Assembly (NCBI GenBank): GCA_947463125.1 | Contig: CANHQZ010000011.1 | Coordinates: forward strand, 1 to 54,647 | DNA: 54,647 bases | From: Flavobacteriales bacterium | Lineage (GTDB): Bacteria; Bacteroidota; Bacteroidia; NS11-12g; UBA955 | Direction of reading: 5' to 3' | The notes under the pieces: model-generated | Database searches by the model: none | Seen by the model: only the letters and a program-made list of their open reading frames with translations | What the model was told of the DNA's origin: nothing | Made by a program: the position numbers and the translations under genes | Shown here: in pieces, positions 26,301-34,976 of the stretch | How the letters are laid out: every line of letters begins with the position of its first letter | Numbering within the stretch: the first letter of the stretch is position 1

Positions 26301-27886
26301 TAACCCTGAATGATACACAGACGGTGATTTTGACCCTTTCGGATGCCTGCAGCGCACTGCCCGCAAAGGATACGGTAATGCTATACACCTATCCGGCCTT
26401 AAAACTGAGCTTGTCCAATGACACTGCGATTTGTCGTGGCAGCCAGGTTGCACTGACAGCCCTGATTAGCGGTGGCAAAGGTTCAGGCTATACCTACAGC
26501 TGGGCACACGGCAAATCCACGGGCAGTATTTCGGAAACACCCACCGCTTCGGGAATCTGGTACAAAGTGACAGGATCTGACAACTGCTCTCCTTCGGTGA
26601 AAGACAGTGTAAGAATAAACTGGCTTCCTACCTTGGATTTGAGTACATATCCGGATACTTCCCTCTGCGACGGTCAAACCCTGAGCGTAAAACTTACAGC
26701 CTCCGGCGGAAAAGCAACCGCACACTCAGTTTCATGGAATCCGGGCGGGCAAACCGGGCTGAATGTTACCCTGAATCCTATCGTTGCGGGCATTACAAAG
26801 TATACCGCCGTATTAAGCGATGGCTGCACACAGGTAAACGATACCACTTCGTTCAATGTAACACGGCTATTGCCCCTGGGCGGCAGCATCACTGCCACGC
26901 CCAATGCCGTTTGTCAGGGCGATTCCATTACCCTAAACCTCACACAAACCGGCGGAAAAACCAATGCATACAGCTGGTCAGTGGATGGAACGCCTGTAAC
27001 ATGGGAAAAAATGCGTACCAATCCGGGTTTTACCCGCTCCTATTCGTATACGCTGACCGATGGCTGTTCTGCACCTTTCAATACATCCGCCAATGTGGTG
27101 GTATACCCTAAACCCAACGCCGTACTCACCACCGACATCAATGATATCTGTGCAGGCGGCAGGGTGCAGTTTTCTTTCGTCAGTGCCGATGCAGTAAAAG
27201 CGTTTTGGATATTCGGGCCCAAGGATTCCGTAAATGCCTTACCCTCTGCCTACACCCGCACCTTTAAAAATGCGGGCAACTACTTTGCCAGACTACGGGT
27301 AACTACCTCGAACGGTTGTCAGAAACTGTTTGACATTACAGACAGCGTGCGCGTGACAGCATATCCAATGGCTTCATTCACGCCCAACCCTGCGCTGGCA
27401 TCAATCGAACAGCCATTCATTCAGTTCAACGACAACAGCAAGGGTGGAAGTCAGTATTTATGGTTTTTCGGGGATGGCAGTACTTCCAGTACAAGTGGCA
27501 GCACTTCGCACACATACAGCGATACAGGACGCTACCGGGTTCAGCTTGTGGTGACTAAACCGCCCGGCTGTGCCGACACCACCGAAGCCTGGGTTAGAAT
27601 TAAGGATGTATACTACCTGCATATCCCAAATACATTTACACCTGACGACAACAACCTGAATGATCTGTATGCTCCATATGCACGCGGCTGCGTTTTCTTC
27701 AACATGAAAATATACAACCGATGGGGGGCAAAGGTTTTCGAAACCAATCAGCCCGGAAAAGGATGGAACGGCAAAACCCCGGATGGGAAAGATGCCATGA
27801 GCGGCTTGTATCCTCTGATGATTGAAACCATTGATACAGAAGGTTTCAGACACGTAGAAAAAGGCTACCTCATACTGCAGCGGTAA
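23396..27886 (+). CDS. Giant M4 (thermolysin-family) metalloprotease with PKD, CUB-like, Ig-like repeats and T9SS type B tail
   Basis: A 1496-residue secreted protease. Order: signal peptide (1-21); FTP-like/PepSY-type propeptide (to about 225); M4 catalytic domain with HEIAH at 368-372 and the third zinc ligand E392 in GALNESFSD, the exact 24-residue spacing of thermolysin; the second catalytic His region GVHYNSGVQN near 460. Then a PKD domain (about 555-640), a CUB-like domain (about 645-760), seven Ig-like repeats of about 85 residues each starting near a 'D-x-x-I/V-C-x-G' motif (about 765-1320), a second PKD (about 1325-1400, WFFGDGST), and a type B T9SS sorting domain from 1412 (NTFTPDDNNLND ... 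KIYNRWG). All active-site residues are intact. Probably degrades extracellular protein. The inositol-phosphatase gene starts inside its stop (TAATG). Confidence 0.93.
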   Translation: MRVRIDKFFILPALWILPALGQNTLPGNVRHRNLPTPSLLVFPDNNKPAFDQWTAIVGKMGNYSALSQWKIYSTLKDELGQTHYRAEHYFNEIPSELSTLILHEKKGQLLSINGDLVPESFFEGKALLTQEQAREKALQFMPANLYYWQDKNQNSILQQLTGNPDTTYFPTGKKIYCPKEFRLENRHRLAYKFNIYALEPLGGKSIYVDAENGEILASQDLILHTEVTGTAVTAYSGTRTMKTDSTAPGNYRLREINRGKGIETYNMRKGTSYGAAVDFTDADNYWNNVNANKDEAATDAHWGAEMTYDYFNNQHSRNSFDATGAKIVSYVHYGNNYNNAFWNGSYMTYGDGNGSLFTPLTALDVCGHEIAHAVTTYTANLVYSYESGALNESFSDIFGNTIEIWARPTKWSWRIGEDMMPSKNGIRSMANPNLFNHPKFYKGVSWYSGAGDNGGVHYNSGVQNYWYYLIANGGTGTNEKGWPFNIDSLGIIKAGKIAYRNLAVYLTKNSQYSDARTFSILSAADLYGQCSKEVIAVTNAWWVCGVGNKYDSGYVKANFTGDTLACRTGKTINFLNLSDNYKSSQWYFGNGNSSTLTNPTHAYSSYGKFNVKLVVTSCFKNKKDSITKLQYVKIDSTYDICNAVLLPKTGTDSAIRCKGFVYDDGGEDNYGPLKVVTFKLKIPGADSIRFRFRVLDYENGYDSVVLFKNSITWPNKIGRYTGTTLPFGGAWQTIKADALWFRQYSDPLLEGKGFKVEFAGIRKPLSVDAGKDTLICYGDSVVFNPTVSGGYAPDYRYSWKHGDTRAKAVVKPTTKTKYYLTLTDICTGKTANDSITVDVRPPLKASLGKDTVICYGKSVKLTAGGTGGIAAAYQYAWNQGLPNGSSHTVTPTATTTYRVILTDGCTDKPDTAYRTVLVKPALQVSITAGITPVCVGKTVSLSANGSGGDTAGYLYSWNNGLGTGKNKIITLNDTQTVILTLSDACSALPAKDTVMLYTYPALKLSLSNDTAICRGSQVALTALISGGKGSGYTYSWAHGKSTGSISETPTASGIWYKVTGSDNCSPSVKDSVRINWLPTLDLSTYPDTSLCDGQTLSVKLTASGGKATAHSVSWNPGGQTGLNVTLNPIVAGITKYTAVLSDGCTQVNDTTSFNVTRLLPLGGSITATPNAVCQGDSITLNLTQTGGKTNAYSWSVDGTPVTWEKMRTNPGFTRSYSYTLTDGCSAPFNTSANVVVYPKPNAVLTTDINDICAGGRVQFSFVSADAVKAFWIFGPKDSVNALPSAYTRTFKNAGNYFARLRVTTSNGCQKLFDITDSVRVTAYPMASFTPNPALASIEQPFIQFNDNSKGGSQYLWFFGDGSTSSTSGSTSHTYSDTGRYRVQLVVTKPPGCADTTEAWVRIKDVYYLHIPNTFTPDDNNLNDLYAPYARGCVFFNMKIYNRWGAKVFETNQPGKGWNGKTPDGKDAMSGLYPLMIETIDTEGFRHVEKGYLILQR

Positions 27887-28677
27887 TGCATTCTGCCCTA
27901 CTTACAGGAATGATGGAAGCCTGCAAACTGGCAGGCGAATTCCAGCGTACCCATTTCAGATCCGTAGCCGGTGACGCAGTATCGGATAAAGGCCTCAACC
28001 AGCTGGTGAGTTTTGTGGATGTAGAAAGTGAAAGAATTCTGGTAGATAAATTAAGAAGCATCCGACCCGAAGCAGGTTTCATCACCGAGGAAAACACTGC
28101 ACCCGAAGCGACTGAAGGCAATAGCCTCTGGATTATTGATCCGCTGGACGGAACGACGAATTTCCTGCACGGGCTGCAGGTTTTTTCCATCAGCATTGCA
28201 CTTATGGAAAACGGCATGGTAACAGCAGGTGTAGTATATGCCCCAATCATGCAAGAAATGTTCTGCGCTGAAAAAGGCAAAGGAGCCTGGCTGAATGATA
28301 AGCCCATCCGCGTGAGCGATGTTGACACCTTAAAATCATCCCTGATTGCCACCGGATTCCCGTATTATGAATTTCAGCAAACCACAGCCTACCTCGAACT
28401 GCTGGGCGAGTTGATGAAAACCACCCACGGGCTCAGGCGAATGGGATCCGCAGCTATAGACCTGGCTTACACGGCCTGTGGCCGGTTTGACGGCTTTTAC
28501 GAGACCCGCCTGAACGCGTGGGATGTAGCAGCCGGTTCCTTGCTGGTAGAGGAAGCAGGTGGAAAAGTCAGTGATTTCCGCCAAAATTCCAACCATTTGT
28601 TTGGGAAGCAAATCGTGGCAGCAACACCGGGGGTTTACAGGGAATTACAGCCATTCACCCTGTCATATTTGGGATAG
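27886..28677 (+). CDS. Inositol monophosphatase family protein
   Basis: A 263-residue Mg-dependent phosphatase. Metal ligands are visible in FITEEN, IIDPLDGTTNFLHG and, near the C-terminus, NAWDVAAGSLLVEEAGG. The length and motifs fit SuhB/IMPase, which removes phosphate from inositol phosphates or similar polyols; some members act on 3'-phosphoadenosine phosphates. The ATG overlaps the preceding stop by one base, so it is translationally coupled to the huge protease gene, with no obvious functional link. Confidence 0.93.
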   Translation: MHSALLTGMMEACKLAGEFQRTHFRSVAGDAVSDKGLNQLVSFVDVESERILVDKLRSIRPEAGFITEENTAPEATEGNSLWIIDPLDGTTNFLHGLQVFSISIALMENGMVTAGVVYAPIMQEMFCAEKGKGAWLNDKPIRVSDVDTLKSSLIATGFPYYEFQQTTAYLELLGELMKTTHGLRRMGSAAIDLAYTACGRFDGFYETRLNAWDVAAGSLLVEEAGGKVSDFRQNSNHLFGKQIVAATPGVYRELQPFTLSYLG

Positions 28678-28706
28678 CGGTTTTTCATTGCTAATTTGCA
28701 ATCCAA

Positions 28707-29369
28707 TTGTTTTGGATAATTCCCATACTGAAAGGCATCGGACAAGGCTTCCTTATCAGCATTCTAAGCTTTGGACCATCTTTCTTTACCCTTATCAATT
28801 CCGGCATAAAAGGAGGCAAAGCGGAAGGCATGCGTGTAGCACTCGGCATTTTCCTCAGCGAGTTTATCATGGCCCTGATCTGCTTTTTCGGGCTTTCCCG
28901 TTTTTTCATCCTACCGGAATTTCAGCTTGGTTTCTCCTTTTTTGCCGCTGCCGCCATCTCCTACATTGGCATCAGGGGTTTTTATAAAAAATACCAGCAA
29001 TTTTTGCGCAGCATAGAACAACCCGCTGCAAAAAGCAAATCATTTTTTAAAGGATTTATTTTAAATCTGATTAATCCATTTGTACTGCTGCTATGGGTAG
29101 GCCTGCTGGCAATCGTATCGGTATACTACGATAAAACAGACCCAAATTATGAAATATCGATTCTGATTAACCTGATTTCAATTTTATTTACCCTATTTTT
29201 ACTGGATCTGGGCAAAGTATATTTAAGTGATTTTCTGGGCCGTAAATTGAGCAGGCGCGTTTATTATTACATCAATAAATATTTTGGATTGATTTTACTG
29301 ATAATCGGAATCTATTTTTTCTATCATTTCTTCACTTTGTTAGTTCCCTATCTCAAACATGGCCATTGA
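28707..29369 (+). CDS. LysE family translocator
   Basis: A 220-residue membrane protein with six hydrophobic segments. The N-terminal signature GIGQGFLISILSFGPSFFTLI fits the LysE/RhtB group (usually G-x-x-x-GP), and the central KSFFKGFILNLINPFVLLLW matches the second conserved block (GFLLNLLNPK). These proteins export amino acids or similar small molecules. I see no ATG near the family start; TTG at 28707 gives a normal N-terminus. Overlaps the BASS gene by 11 bp, so the two transporters are probably co-translated. Confidence 0.87.
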   Translation: MFWIIPILKGIGQGFLISILSFGPSFFTLINSGIKGGKAEGMRVALGIFLSEFIMALICFFGLSRFFILPEFQLGFSFFAAAAISYIGIRGFYKKYQQFLRSIEQPAAKSKSFFKGFILNLINPFVLLLWVGLLAIVSVYYDKTDPNYEISILINLISILFTLFLLDLGKVYLSDFLGRKLSRRVYYYINKYFGLILLIIGIYFFYHFFTLLVPYLKHGH

Positions 29370-30252
29370 TATCAACATACTGCTGAATGTAGTGCTGGGA
29401 ATGATCATGTTTGGCCTGGGACTATCGCTGACCAAAGAAGATTTCAAACACCTTTTTGACCAGCCGAGGGCTCTGAGTATAGGACTTGCATCCCAAATGC
29501 TGTTGTTGCCGTTTTTCGCCTGGCTTATTGCCAAACAAAGCGGACTGGGTGCTGAAATGCAGGTAGGAATCATGATTTTATCTGTTTGTCCCGGGGGGAT
29601 AACCAGCAATCTGGTAAGCTATTACGTTAAAGGAAATGTGGCGCTGGCCATAAGCCTTACGGTTTGCAACGCACTGCTCTCGCTGTTTACCATACCGTTT
29701 CTGGTTAACCTGTTTTTACAGCATTTCATGCACTCCGGCAGAATGATCGAACTGCCATTCTGGAAAACCATGTTCGATATCTTTGTAGTTACCGTAATGC
29801 CTGCACTGCTGGGCATGCTGGCCCGACACCAGTATGGCAACAGCGCACTCAAAATAGAAAAAAACCTGAACGTAATTTTACCCGTTCTGCTGCTGATTGT
29901 ATTCGCATTCAAGTTTGTGGCAGGCAGCGATAAAGGCGGAACCGCTATGCGAACTTCAGATTTGCTGGACCTTTCCGGCTGGATGATTGCACTCAACATT
30001 GGCAGTATGCTTACCGGCTACATCGCAGGTGTGCTGGGTAAGTTATCCTTCAAAAACCGCATTACCATTGCCGTGGAAGTAGGCTTGCACAATACCGCCC
30101 TTGCCCTGCTGATTGCAGGAGATAAGCTGGGCATTCCGGCCATGGAAAAACCGGCTTTGGTGTATGCGCTGTATTCTTTTGTAATTACCTTTCTGGTGGC
30201 ATGGGCGCTGATGAAACTCGACCCTGCCTTCAAAAAAGAACCCAAAGCGTAA
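29359..30252 (+). CDS. Bile acid:sodium symporter (BASS) family transporter
   Basis: A 297-residue membrane protein with about ten segments. BASS signatures: MFGLGLSLTKEDF at the start, ILSVCPGGITSNLVSYY (sodium site, family form CPGG..SN) and AVEVGLHNTALAL (family form E.G.QN..LA). The family moves organic anions with sodium; bacterial members carry various keto acids or pantoate-like substrates. Paired with the LysE-type exporter through an 11-bp overlap. Confidence 0.93.
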   Translation: MAIDINILLNVVLGMIMFGLGLSLTKEDFKHLFDQPRALSIGLASQMLLLPFFAWLIAKQSGLGAEMQVGIMILSVCPGGITSNLVSYYVKGNVALAISLTVCNALLSLFTIPFLVNLFLQHFMHSGRMIELPFWKTMFDIFVVTVMPALLGMLARHQYGNSALKIEKNLNVILPVLLLIVFAFKFVAGSDKGGTAMRTSDLLDLSGWMIALNIGSMLTGYIAGVLGKLSFKNRITIAVEVGLHNTALALLIAGDKLGIPAMEKPALVYALYSFVITFLVAWALMKLDPAFKKEPKA

Positions 30253-30281
30253 TTTTGCAGACGATTCTCGATTCTGTTTTT

Positions 30282-31676
30282 ATGATAAAAAGACAACTAT
30301 TTTTACCTTCATTTATCTTCATGGCATCCTGGCTGCTGCAGGGTTGTGGCGGCATTAAACCCCAGGCCCCTGCTACTGCCAATCAAACCATCGCGCCAAA
30401 AGAGCTGCCACCGGTTATTTCGAACATTCACATTCCCATCAAGGTGGAAATGAAGCCCTTTTTCAAAATGGCAGACGATGCATTTGACAAAGAATTCAAA
30501 GGCAGTGATAAACCTTGCTCCGGTCTTCGTTACGACTATAAAGTAAAACGCGAACCCCTGCAGATTTCCGGTTCAGGTAAAACCGTAAATCTAAATCTGG
30601 ATATGGCTTACGGATTTAAAGGGGAATATTGCGCAGCCTGTCTTTTTGAAACCTGTGTCAATCCTCCCGTCCCCTTTTCATGCGGCTGGAATGAAAAACT
30701 GAGAAGGGTAAATGTGAAGCTTTCATCGGATATTGAAATACTTCCCAACTACCAGGTAAAATCTGCTTCGCGGTTTACCGATATCAAAACAATAGATCCC
30801 TGCGAAGTAACGTTTGCCAACATTAACATCAACAGCATTCTGCAGAGCAGGCTAAAACCAAGACTGGGTGAATTTGCAGGCATGATTGATGCCGAGGTGG
30901 CTAAACAAAACCTGAAGCCCTATGTAAAACCCATCTGGGATGCGCTGCAGGAAGACATTAAAATTGACATGGTGGGTTACCTTCGTTTTCAGCCCAGGGA
31001 AATCAGCCTGGGCGAAATAAATATGAATGGCTCACAGCTGAGTTTCTCGGTGGGACTGAAAGCGGCTCCCTTTATTTCCATACAGCCGGCATCAGCAACG
31101 CCTTCTGAGATACCCAATTTATCAGCCTATAAAAAAAGCTCCGGCTTCGAAGTATACACCGACCTGTACATGAACTACGATACCCTTTCGGCACAGGTGT
31201 ACAGCACCATCAAAGACCAGGTGTTTGAAATGGGCAGTAAAAAAATAAAGGTGACCTACATAAAGCTTTTCCCTGCCAGGGAAAAGCTGGGCGTGGAAGT
31301 AGGTTTTTCCGGCAGCAACAAAGGCGTATTTTACTTGCTGAGTGTGCCGGAATTCAACGCAAAAACATCGCAGCTGCGCTTAAAAAACGTGGAATATGAC
31401 ATTGCCACCAAAAACATCCTCATTAAGTCTGCGAAATGGCTACTGGATGAAACTATCCGTAAAAAAATGGAAGAACAAATGGTGTTTGATGTTTCAGACC
31501 TGGTGAAACTGACCCGCGAATCCATCAATGCCTCCCTAAACCAGAAAATGGATTACGGGGTACGACTTCAGGGCAGCCTGCAGGAACTCGACATCAAGGA
31601 TTACAGCATTCGACCGGATGCATTGCTCGTGCGCTCACTTACCAAAGGCAACCTGCAGGTTTTTGTGAATCAATGA
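30282..31676 (+). CDS. DUF4403 family lipoprotein
   Basis: A 464-residue lipoprotein: signal with LLQGC (C22), then a long domain of DUF4403 type, a family predicted to have tubular lipid-binding-like folds and repeated beta/alpha units. Family-like stretches are SNIHIPIKVEMKPF near the N-terminus, IWDALQEDIKI in the middle, and the C-terminal DVSDLVKLTRESINASLNQ. Function is not established; an envelope lipid role is an inference. A -7 match TAATTTTG (30250-30257) overlaps the stop codon of the BASS gene, without a clear -33 element. ATG at 30282 chosen because it starts the signal peptide. Confidence 0.82.
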   Translation: MIKRQLFLPSFIFMASWLLQGCGGIKPQAPATANQTIAPKELPPVISNIHIPIKVEMKPFFKMADDAFDKEFKGSDKPCSGLRYDYKVKREPLQISGSGKTVNLNLDMAYGFKGEYCAACLFETCVNPPVPFSCGWNEKLRRVNVKLSSDIEILPNYQVKSASRFTDIKTIDPCEVTFANININSILQSRLKPRLGEFAGMIDAEVAKQNLKPYVKPIWDALQEDIKIDMVGYLRFQPREISLGEINMNGSQLSFSVGLKAAPFISIQPASATPSEIPNLSAYKKSSGFEVYTDLYMNYDTLSAQVYSTIKDQVFEMGSKKIKVTYIKLFPAREKLGVEVGFSGSNKGVFYLLSVPEFNAKTSQLRLKNVEYDIATKNILIKSAKWLLDETIRKKMEEQMVFDVSDLVKLTRESINASLNQKMDYGVRLQGSLQELDIKDYSIRPDALLVRSLTKGNLQVFVNQ

Positions 31677-31748
31677 GCGTGTCCACCAAATTGAACGTGT
31701 GAACAAGCCGGAAGCGGGCCCGCACTTGGTCCTGCTACCTTTGTGCTG

Positions 31749-32711
31749 ATGAAATATGCGTGGCTGTTACTGGCAGGTCTGCTCATGACCGCCTGTGTTA
31801 CCAAGAAAAAGTACCAGGAACTGGAAAAATCCAAGAGTGAACTGGAACAAAAACTCAATAAAAAAATTGGAGATTGTGAAACACAGAGTGCGGAATACCT
31901 GGGTAAAATCAGTGAGCTGGACGGCAATATAGCCGCGCTGGATAAACGCATCGGAAATCTCTACGATTCGTTGGGTAATTGCCGTGTAAAACTGGCAGAA
32001 AACCAGGAATACATTCGTGGTTTGGGCGACAGACTAGACGAACAGAAAAAACGCCTTGCTTCGGAATTGGATACCAAAAACAAAATTCTGCAAACCAAAG
32101 AGCTGGAACTGAACAATGCCCTTGCCAAAGCCGAGGAAGAGCGCATTAAGCTCGAAAACCTGCGCAAAGAACTGGAGAAGACCGTAGCCCGTGTGCGCAT
32201 GCTGGAAAGCGAACTGAACCGCAAAGACAGCGCCGTGAAAGCCCTGAAAGAAGAGATTGCAAAGGCACTTGCCGGTTTTGATGAACTCGATATTAAAGTT
32301 GAATACCGCAATGGAAAGGTATATGTGAGCATGGCAGAGAAACTACTTTTCAAAAGCGGCAGCACCAGCGTTGATCCCAAAGGTCAGGAAGCACTGCTAA
32401 AACTGGCCGGCGCACTGAACAAAAAACCGGATGTGACCGTGAACGTGGAAGGGCATACCGACAACAAACCCATGAACAGCGAGAAAATCAAAGACAACTG
32501 GGATTTGAGCGTATTGCGTGCCACCAGCATTGTGCGCATACTCAGCGAAGACGGGAAAATGAATCCGGCCCGCATCACTGCCAGCGGTCGGGGAGAAACC
32601 AACCCTATTTCCGACAACGGCAGCCCCGAAGGCAGGGCAAAAAACCGCCGCACCGAAATTATCCTCACACCCAAGCTGGATAAAATTTTCGAGATTCTTA
32701 ACAACAACTGA
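31749..32711 (+). CDS. OmpA-family lipoprotein with coiled coil
   Basis: A 320-residue lipoprotein: lipobox LMTAC (C16), a long coiled coil (about 20-175, Lys/Glu/Leu heptads), and a C-terminal OmpA domain with VNVEGHTDNKPM, NWDLSVLRATSIVRIL and GRGETNP...GRAKNRRTEI. This domain binds diaminopimelate in peptidoglycan, so the protein tethers the outer membrane to the wall. It is a clear paralogue of the protein at 48337-49179 (both begin C-V-x-KKKY after the lipobox). ATG 31749 preferred to a GTG at 31743, which is part of the TACCTTTG -7 match (31736-31743). Confidence 0.92.
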   Translation: MKYAWLLLAGLLMTACVTKKKYQELEKSKSELEQKLNKKIGDCETQSAEYLGKISELDGNIAALDKRIGNLYDSLGNCRVKLAENQEYIRGLGDRLDEQKKRLASELDTKNKILQTKELELNNALAKAEEERIKLENLRKELEKTVARVRMLESELNRKDSAVKALKEEIAKALAGFDELDIKVEYRNGKVYVSMAEKLLFKSGSTSVDPKGQEALLKLAGALNKKPDVTVNVEGHTDNKPMNSEKIKDNWDLSVLRATSIVRILSEDGKMNPARITASGRGETNPISDNGSPEGRAKNRRTEIILTPKLDKIFEILNNN

Positions 32712-32717
32712 TTTGCT

Positions 32718-33179
32718 TTGAGCATCCTGATTGCAGCCATTGAAAACCACAAAGATTCCGCAATCGATGACCTGTGCGAAAAATACCTGCAACGCCTGAA
32801 CGGACCCTGGAAAACTACTTTAATGCGGCTTCCTGCGGCCAGGGTTAAGGAACCCGAAAAGCAAAAACAGATTGAAACCGAAACGCTGCAGAAAATCATT
32901 AAACCCGAAGATGTGGTACTGCTGTGTGATGAAAACGGCAAAACCCTTACGAGCACTGCATTTTCAACCCTGATCCAGTCCAAGCTGGACACCCTGCGAG
33001 GACGACTCATCATTGGAATTGGCGGTTCGTATGGCTTTACACCGGAGTTTATGAAAATGCACACCTGCATTCGTTTATCCGACATGACCCTGCCCCACCA
33101 CCTCGCGCGACTGCTGCTTTGCGAGCAATTGTACCGCGCCATGAGCATTCAAAAAGGGAGTGCTTATCACCATGCCTGA
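32718..33179 (+). CDS. rlmH: 23S rRNA (pseudouridine-1915-N3)-methyltransferase RlmH
   Basis: A 153-residue SPOUT methyltransferase, methylating pseudouridine 1915 in helix 69 of 23S rRNA. The knot region is clear: LLCDENGKTLTS, then IIGIGGSYGF, and the C-terminal LPHHLARLLLCEQLYRA followed by GSAYHH. The start is TTG at 32718, giving MSILIAAIE; no other start is in frame nearby. It starts 6 bp after the OmpA gene. Confidence 0.95.
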   Translation: MSILIAAIENHKDSAIDDLCEKYLQRLNGPWKTTLMRLPAARVKEPEKQKQIETETLQKIIKPEDVVLLCDENGKTLTSTAFSTLIQSKLDTLRGRLIIGIGGSYGFTPEFMKMHTCIRLSDMTLPHHLARLLLCEQLYRAMSIQKGSAYHHA

Positions 33180-33203
33180 GATTTTGCGTATTTTCGCGGT
33201 AAA

Positions 33204-34973
33204 ATGAATATTGAACAGGAATTATCGCTGCAGATTGATCAGGCCATCACCGAATTGTACGGAGAAAATCCGGTAGCGGTAAAACTGGAGAAAACCAATA
33301 AAGATTTTGAAGGCCAGTACACTTTTGTGGTGTTTCCGTTGCTGCGTATTAGCAAAAAGAATCCACAGGACACCGCCGCCGAAATCGGGGAAAAACTGCT
33401 AAAAAATGGCAACCCCGTGGTGGCATATAACGTCATTAAAGGCTTTCTGAACCTGAGCATAAGTGACCGGGTATGGTATGATTTGCTTCAGCAAAACTGG
33501 TATAACACCACTTTTGGCCTGAAAAACAAAACAGAAGGCCGCGTGATGGTAGAATATTCTTCGCCCAACACCAATAAACCGCTGCATCTTGGGCATATCC
33601 GCAACAACTTGCTGGGATACAGCATTGCAGAAATCATGCGCGCCGGCGGACATGAGGTTATCAAAGCCAATCTTATAAATGACCGCGGTATACACATTTG
33701 TAAAAGCATGCTGGCGTGGCAGCTTTTCGGCAATGGAGAAACCCCGGAAAGCAGCGGCATGAAAGGCGATCACCTGGTAGGCAAATACTACGTAGCATTT
33801 GACAAGGCATACAAAGCCGAAATTGATTCGCTGGTTGCCGGCGGCTTGGACAAGGAGGAAGCCGAAAAATCAGCTCCCATTCTGCTGCAAACCCAGGAAA
33901 TGCTGAGGCAATGGGAAGCCGGAAACCCTGAGATCATCAAGCTCTGGGAAACCATGAACGGCTGGGTTTACAAAGGTTTTGACCACACCTACAAGCGACT
34001 GGGCGTGGATTTTGACAAATACTACTACGAAAGCAATACCTACACGCTGGGTAAAGATATTGTTGCCGAAGGCCTCGAAAAAGGCGTCTTCTACCGCAAG
34101 GAAGACGGCTCAGTCTGGATTGATTTAACCGCAGAAGGACTCGACCATAAGTTGGTGCTGCGCAAAGACGGTACTTCTGTTTACATTACCCAGGATATTG
34201 GCACTGCCGATGAAAAATTCAGGGAATTCGGTGCCGAAAAGAGCATTTATGTGGTTGGCAACGAACAGGACTACCACTTCAAAGTGCTCTTTCTCATCAT
34301 GCAAAAACTCGGTCGTAGCTACGCTCCAGGCATGTATCACCTTAGCTATGGCATGGTTGATTTGCCCAGCGGCAAAATGAAAAGCCGAGAAGGCACGGTG
34401 GTGGATGCCGATGACCTGCTGAAAGAAATGCATGAAACGGCAAAAGCCAAAACGCTGGAACTCGGCAAAACCGAAGGCATGGAAGTTTCCGAACTTAATA
34501 ACCTTTATGAAAAACTCGGGTTGGCTGCACTCAAATTCTTCATTCTGAAAGTGGACCCCAAAAAACGTATGCTCTTCAATCCACAGGAAAGTATCGATTT
34601 TCAGGGTGATACAGGTCCGTTTGTACTCTATACCTACGCCCGCATCCAAAGCATGCTGAAACAGGCAGGAACCGACTGGCAAACCCATGTTTCCGAAATT
34701 GAATGGCAACCCTCAGAAAAGGAAACCCTGGAGTGCCTGTATGGCTTCCCTGAAGCGGTTCACAACGCCTGCCGCGACTTCAACCCCGCCATCATTGCAC
34801 ATTACAGCCTGGAACTGGCGAAAGCCTTTAACCGGTTGTACAATGAATTATCCTTCCTTAAAGAAACCGATACAAACAAGCGCGCAGCCCGACTGCAAAT
34901 CGCATCGTTTACTGCCAATACACTTGAAAATGCCTGCAGGCTGCTTGGCATTTCCATGGTGGAAAGGATGTAA
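33204..34973 (+). CDS. argS: Arginyl-tRNA synthetase
   Basis: A 589-residue class I synthetase charging tRNA-Arg. The HIGH motif is HLGH at residues 128-131 within SSPNTNKPLHLGHIRNN, and the KMSK-like loop is KMKSREGT starting at residue 391. The N-terminal Add-1 domain and the C-terminal DALR anticodon domain (from about 460) are both present. Full length. A -7 match TATTTTCG (33189-33196) lies 7 bp before the ATG. Its stop is 3 bp from the stop of the convergent gene. Confidence 0.97.
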   Translation: MNIEQELSLQIDQAITELYGENPVAVKLEKTNKDFEGQYTFVVFPLLRISKKNPQDTAAEIGEKLLKNGNPVVAYNVIKGFLNLSISDRVWYDLLQQNWYNTTFGLKNKTEGRVMVEYSSPNTNKPLHLGHIRNNLLGYSIAEIMRAGGHEVIKANLINDRGIHICKSMLAWQLFGNGETPESSGMKGDHLVGKYYVAFDKAYKAEIDSLVAGGLDKEEAEKSAPILLQTQEMLRQWEAGNPEIIKLWETMNGWVYKGFDHTYKRLGVDFDKYYYESNTYTLGKDIVAEGLEKGVFYRKEDGSVWIDLTAEGLDHKLVLRKDGTSVYITQDIGTADEKFREFGAEKSIYVVGNEQDYHFKVLFLIMQKLGRSYAPGMYHLSYGMVDLPSGKMKSREGTVVDADDLLKEMHETAKAKTLELGKTEGMEVSELNNLYEKLGLAALKFFILKVDPKKRMLFNPQESIDFQGDTGPFVLYTYARIQSMLKQAGTDWQTHVSEIEWQPSEKETLECLYGFPEAVHNACRDFNPAIIAHYSLELAKAFNRLYNELSFLKETDTNKRAARLQIASFTANTLENACRLLGISMVERM

Positions 34974-34976
34974 TTG

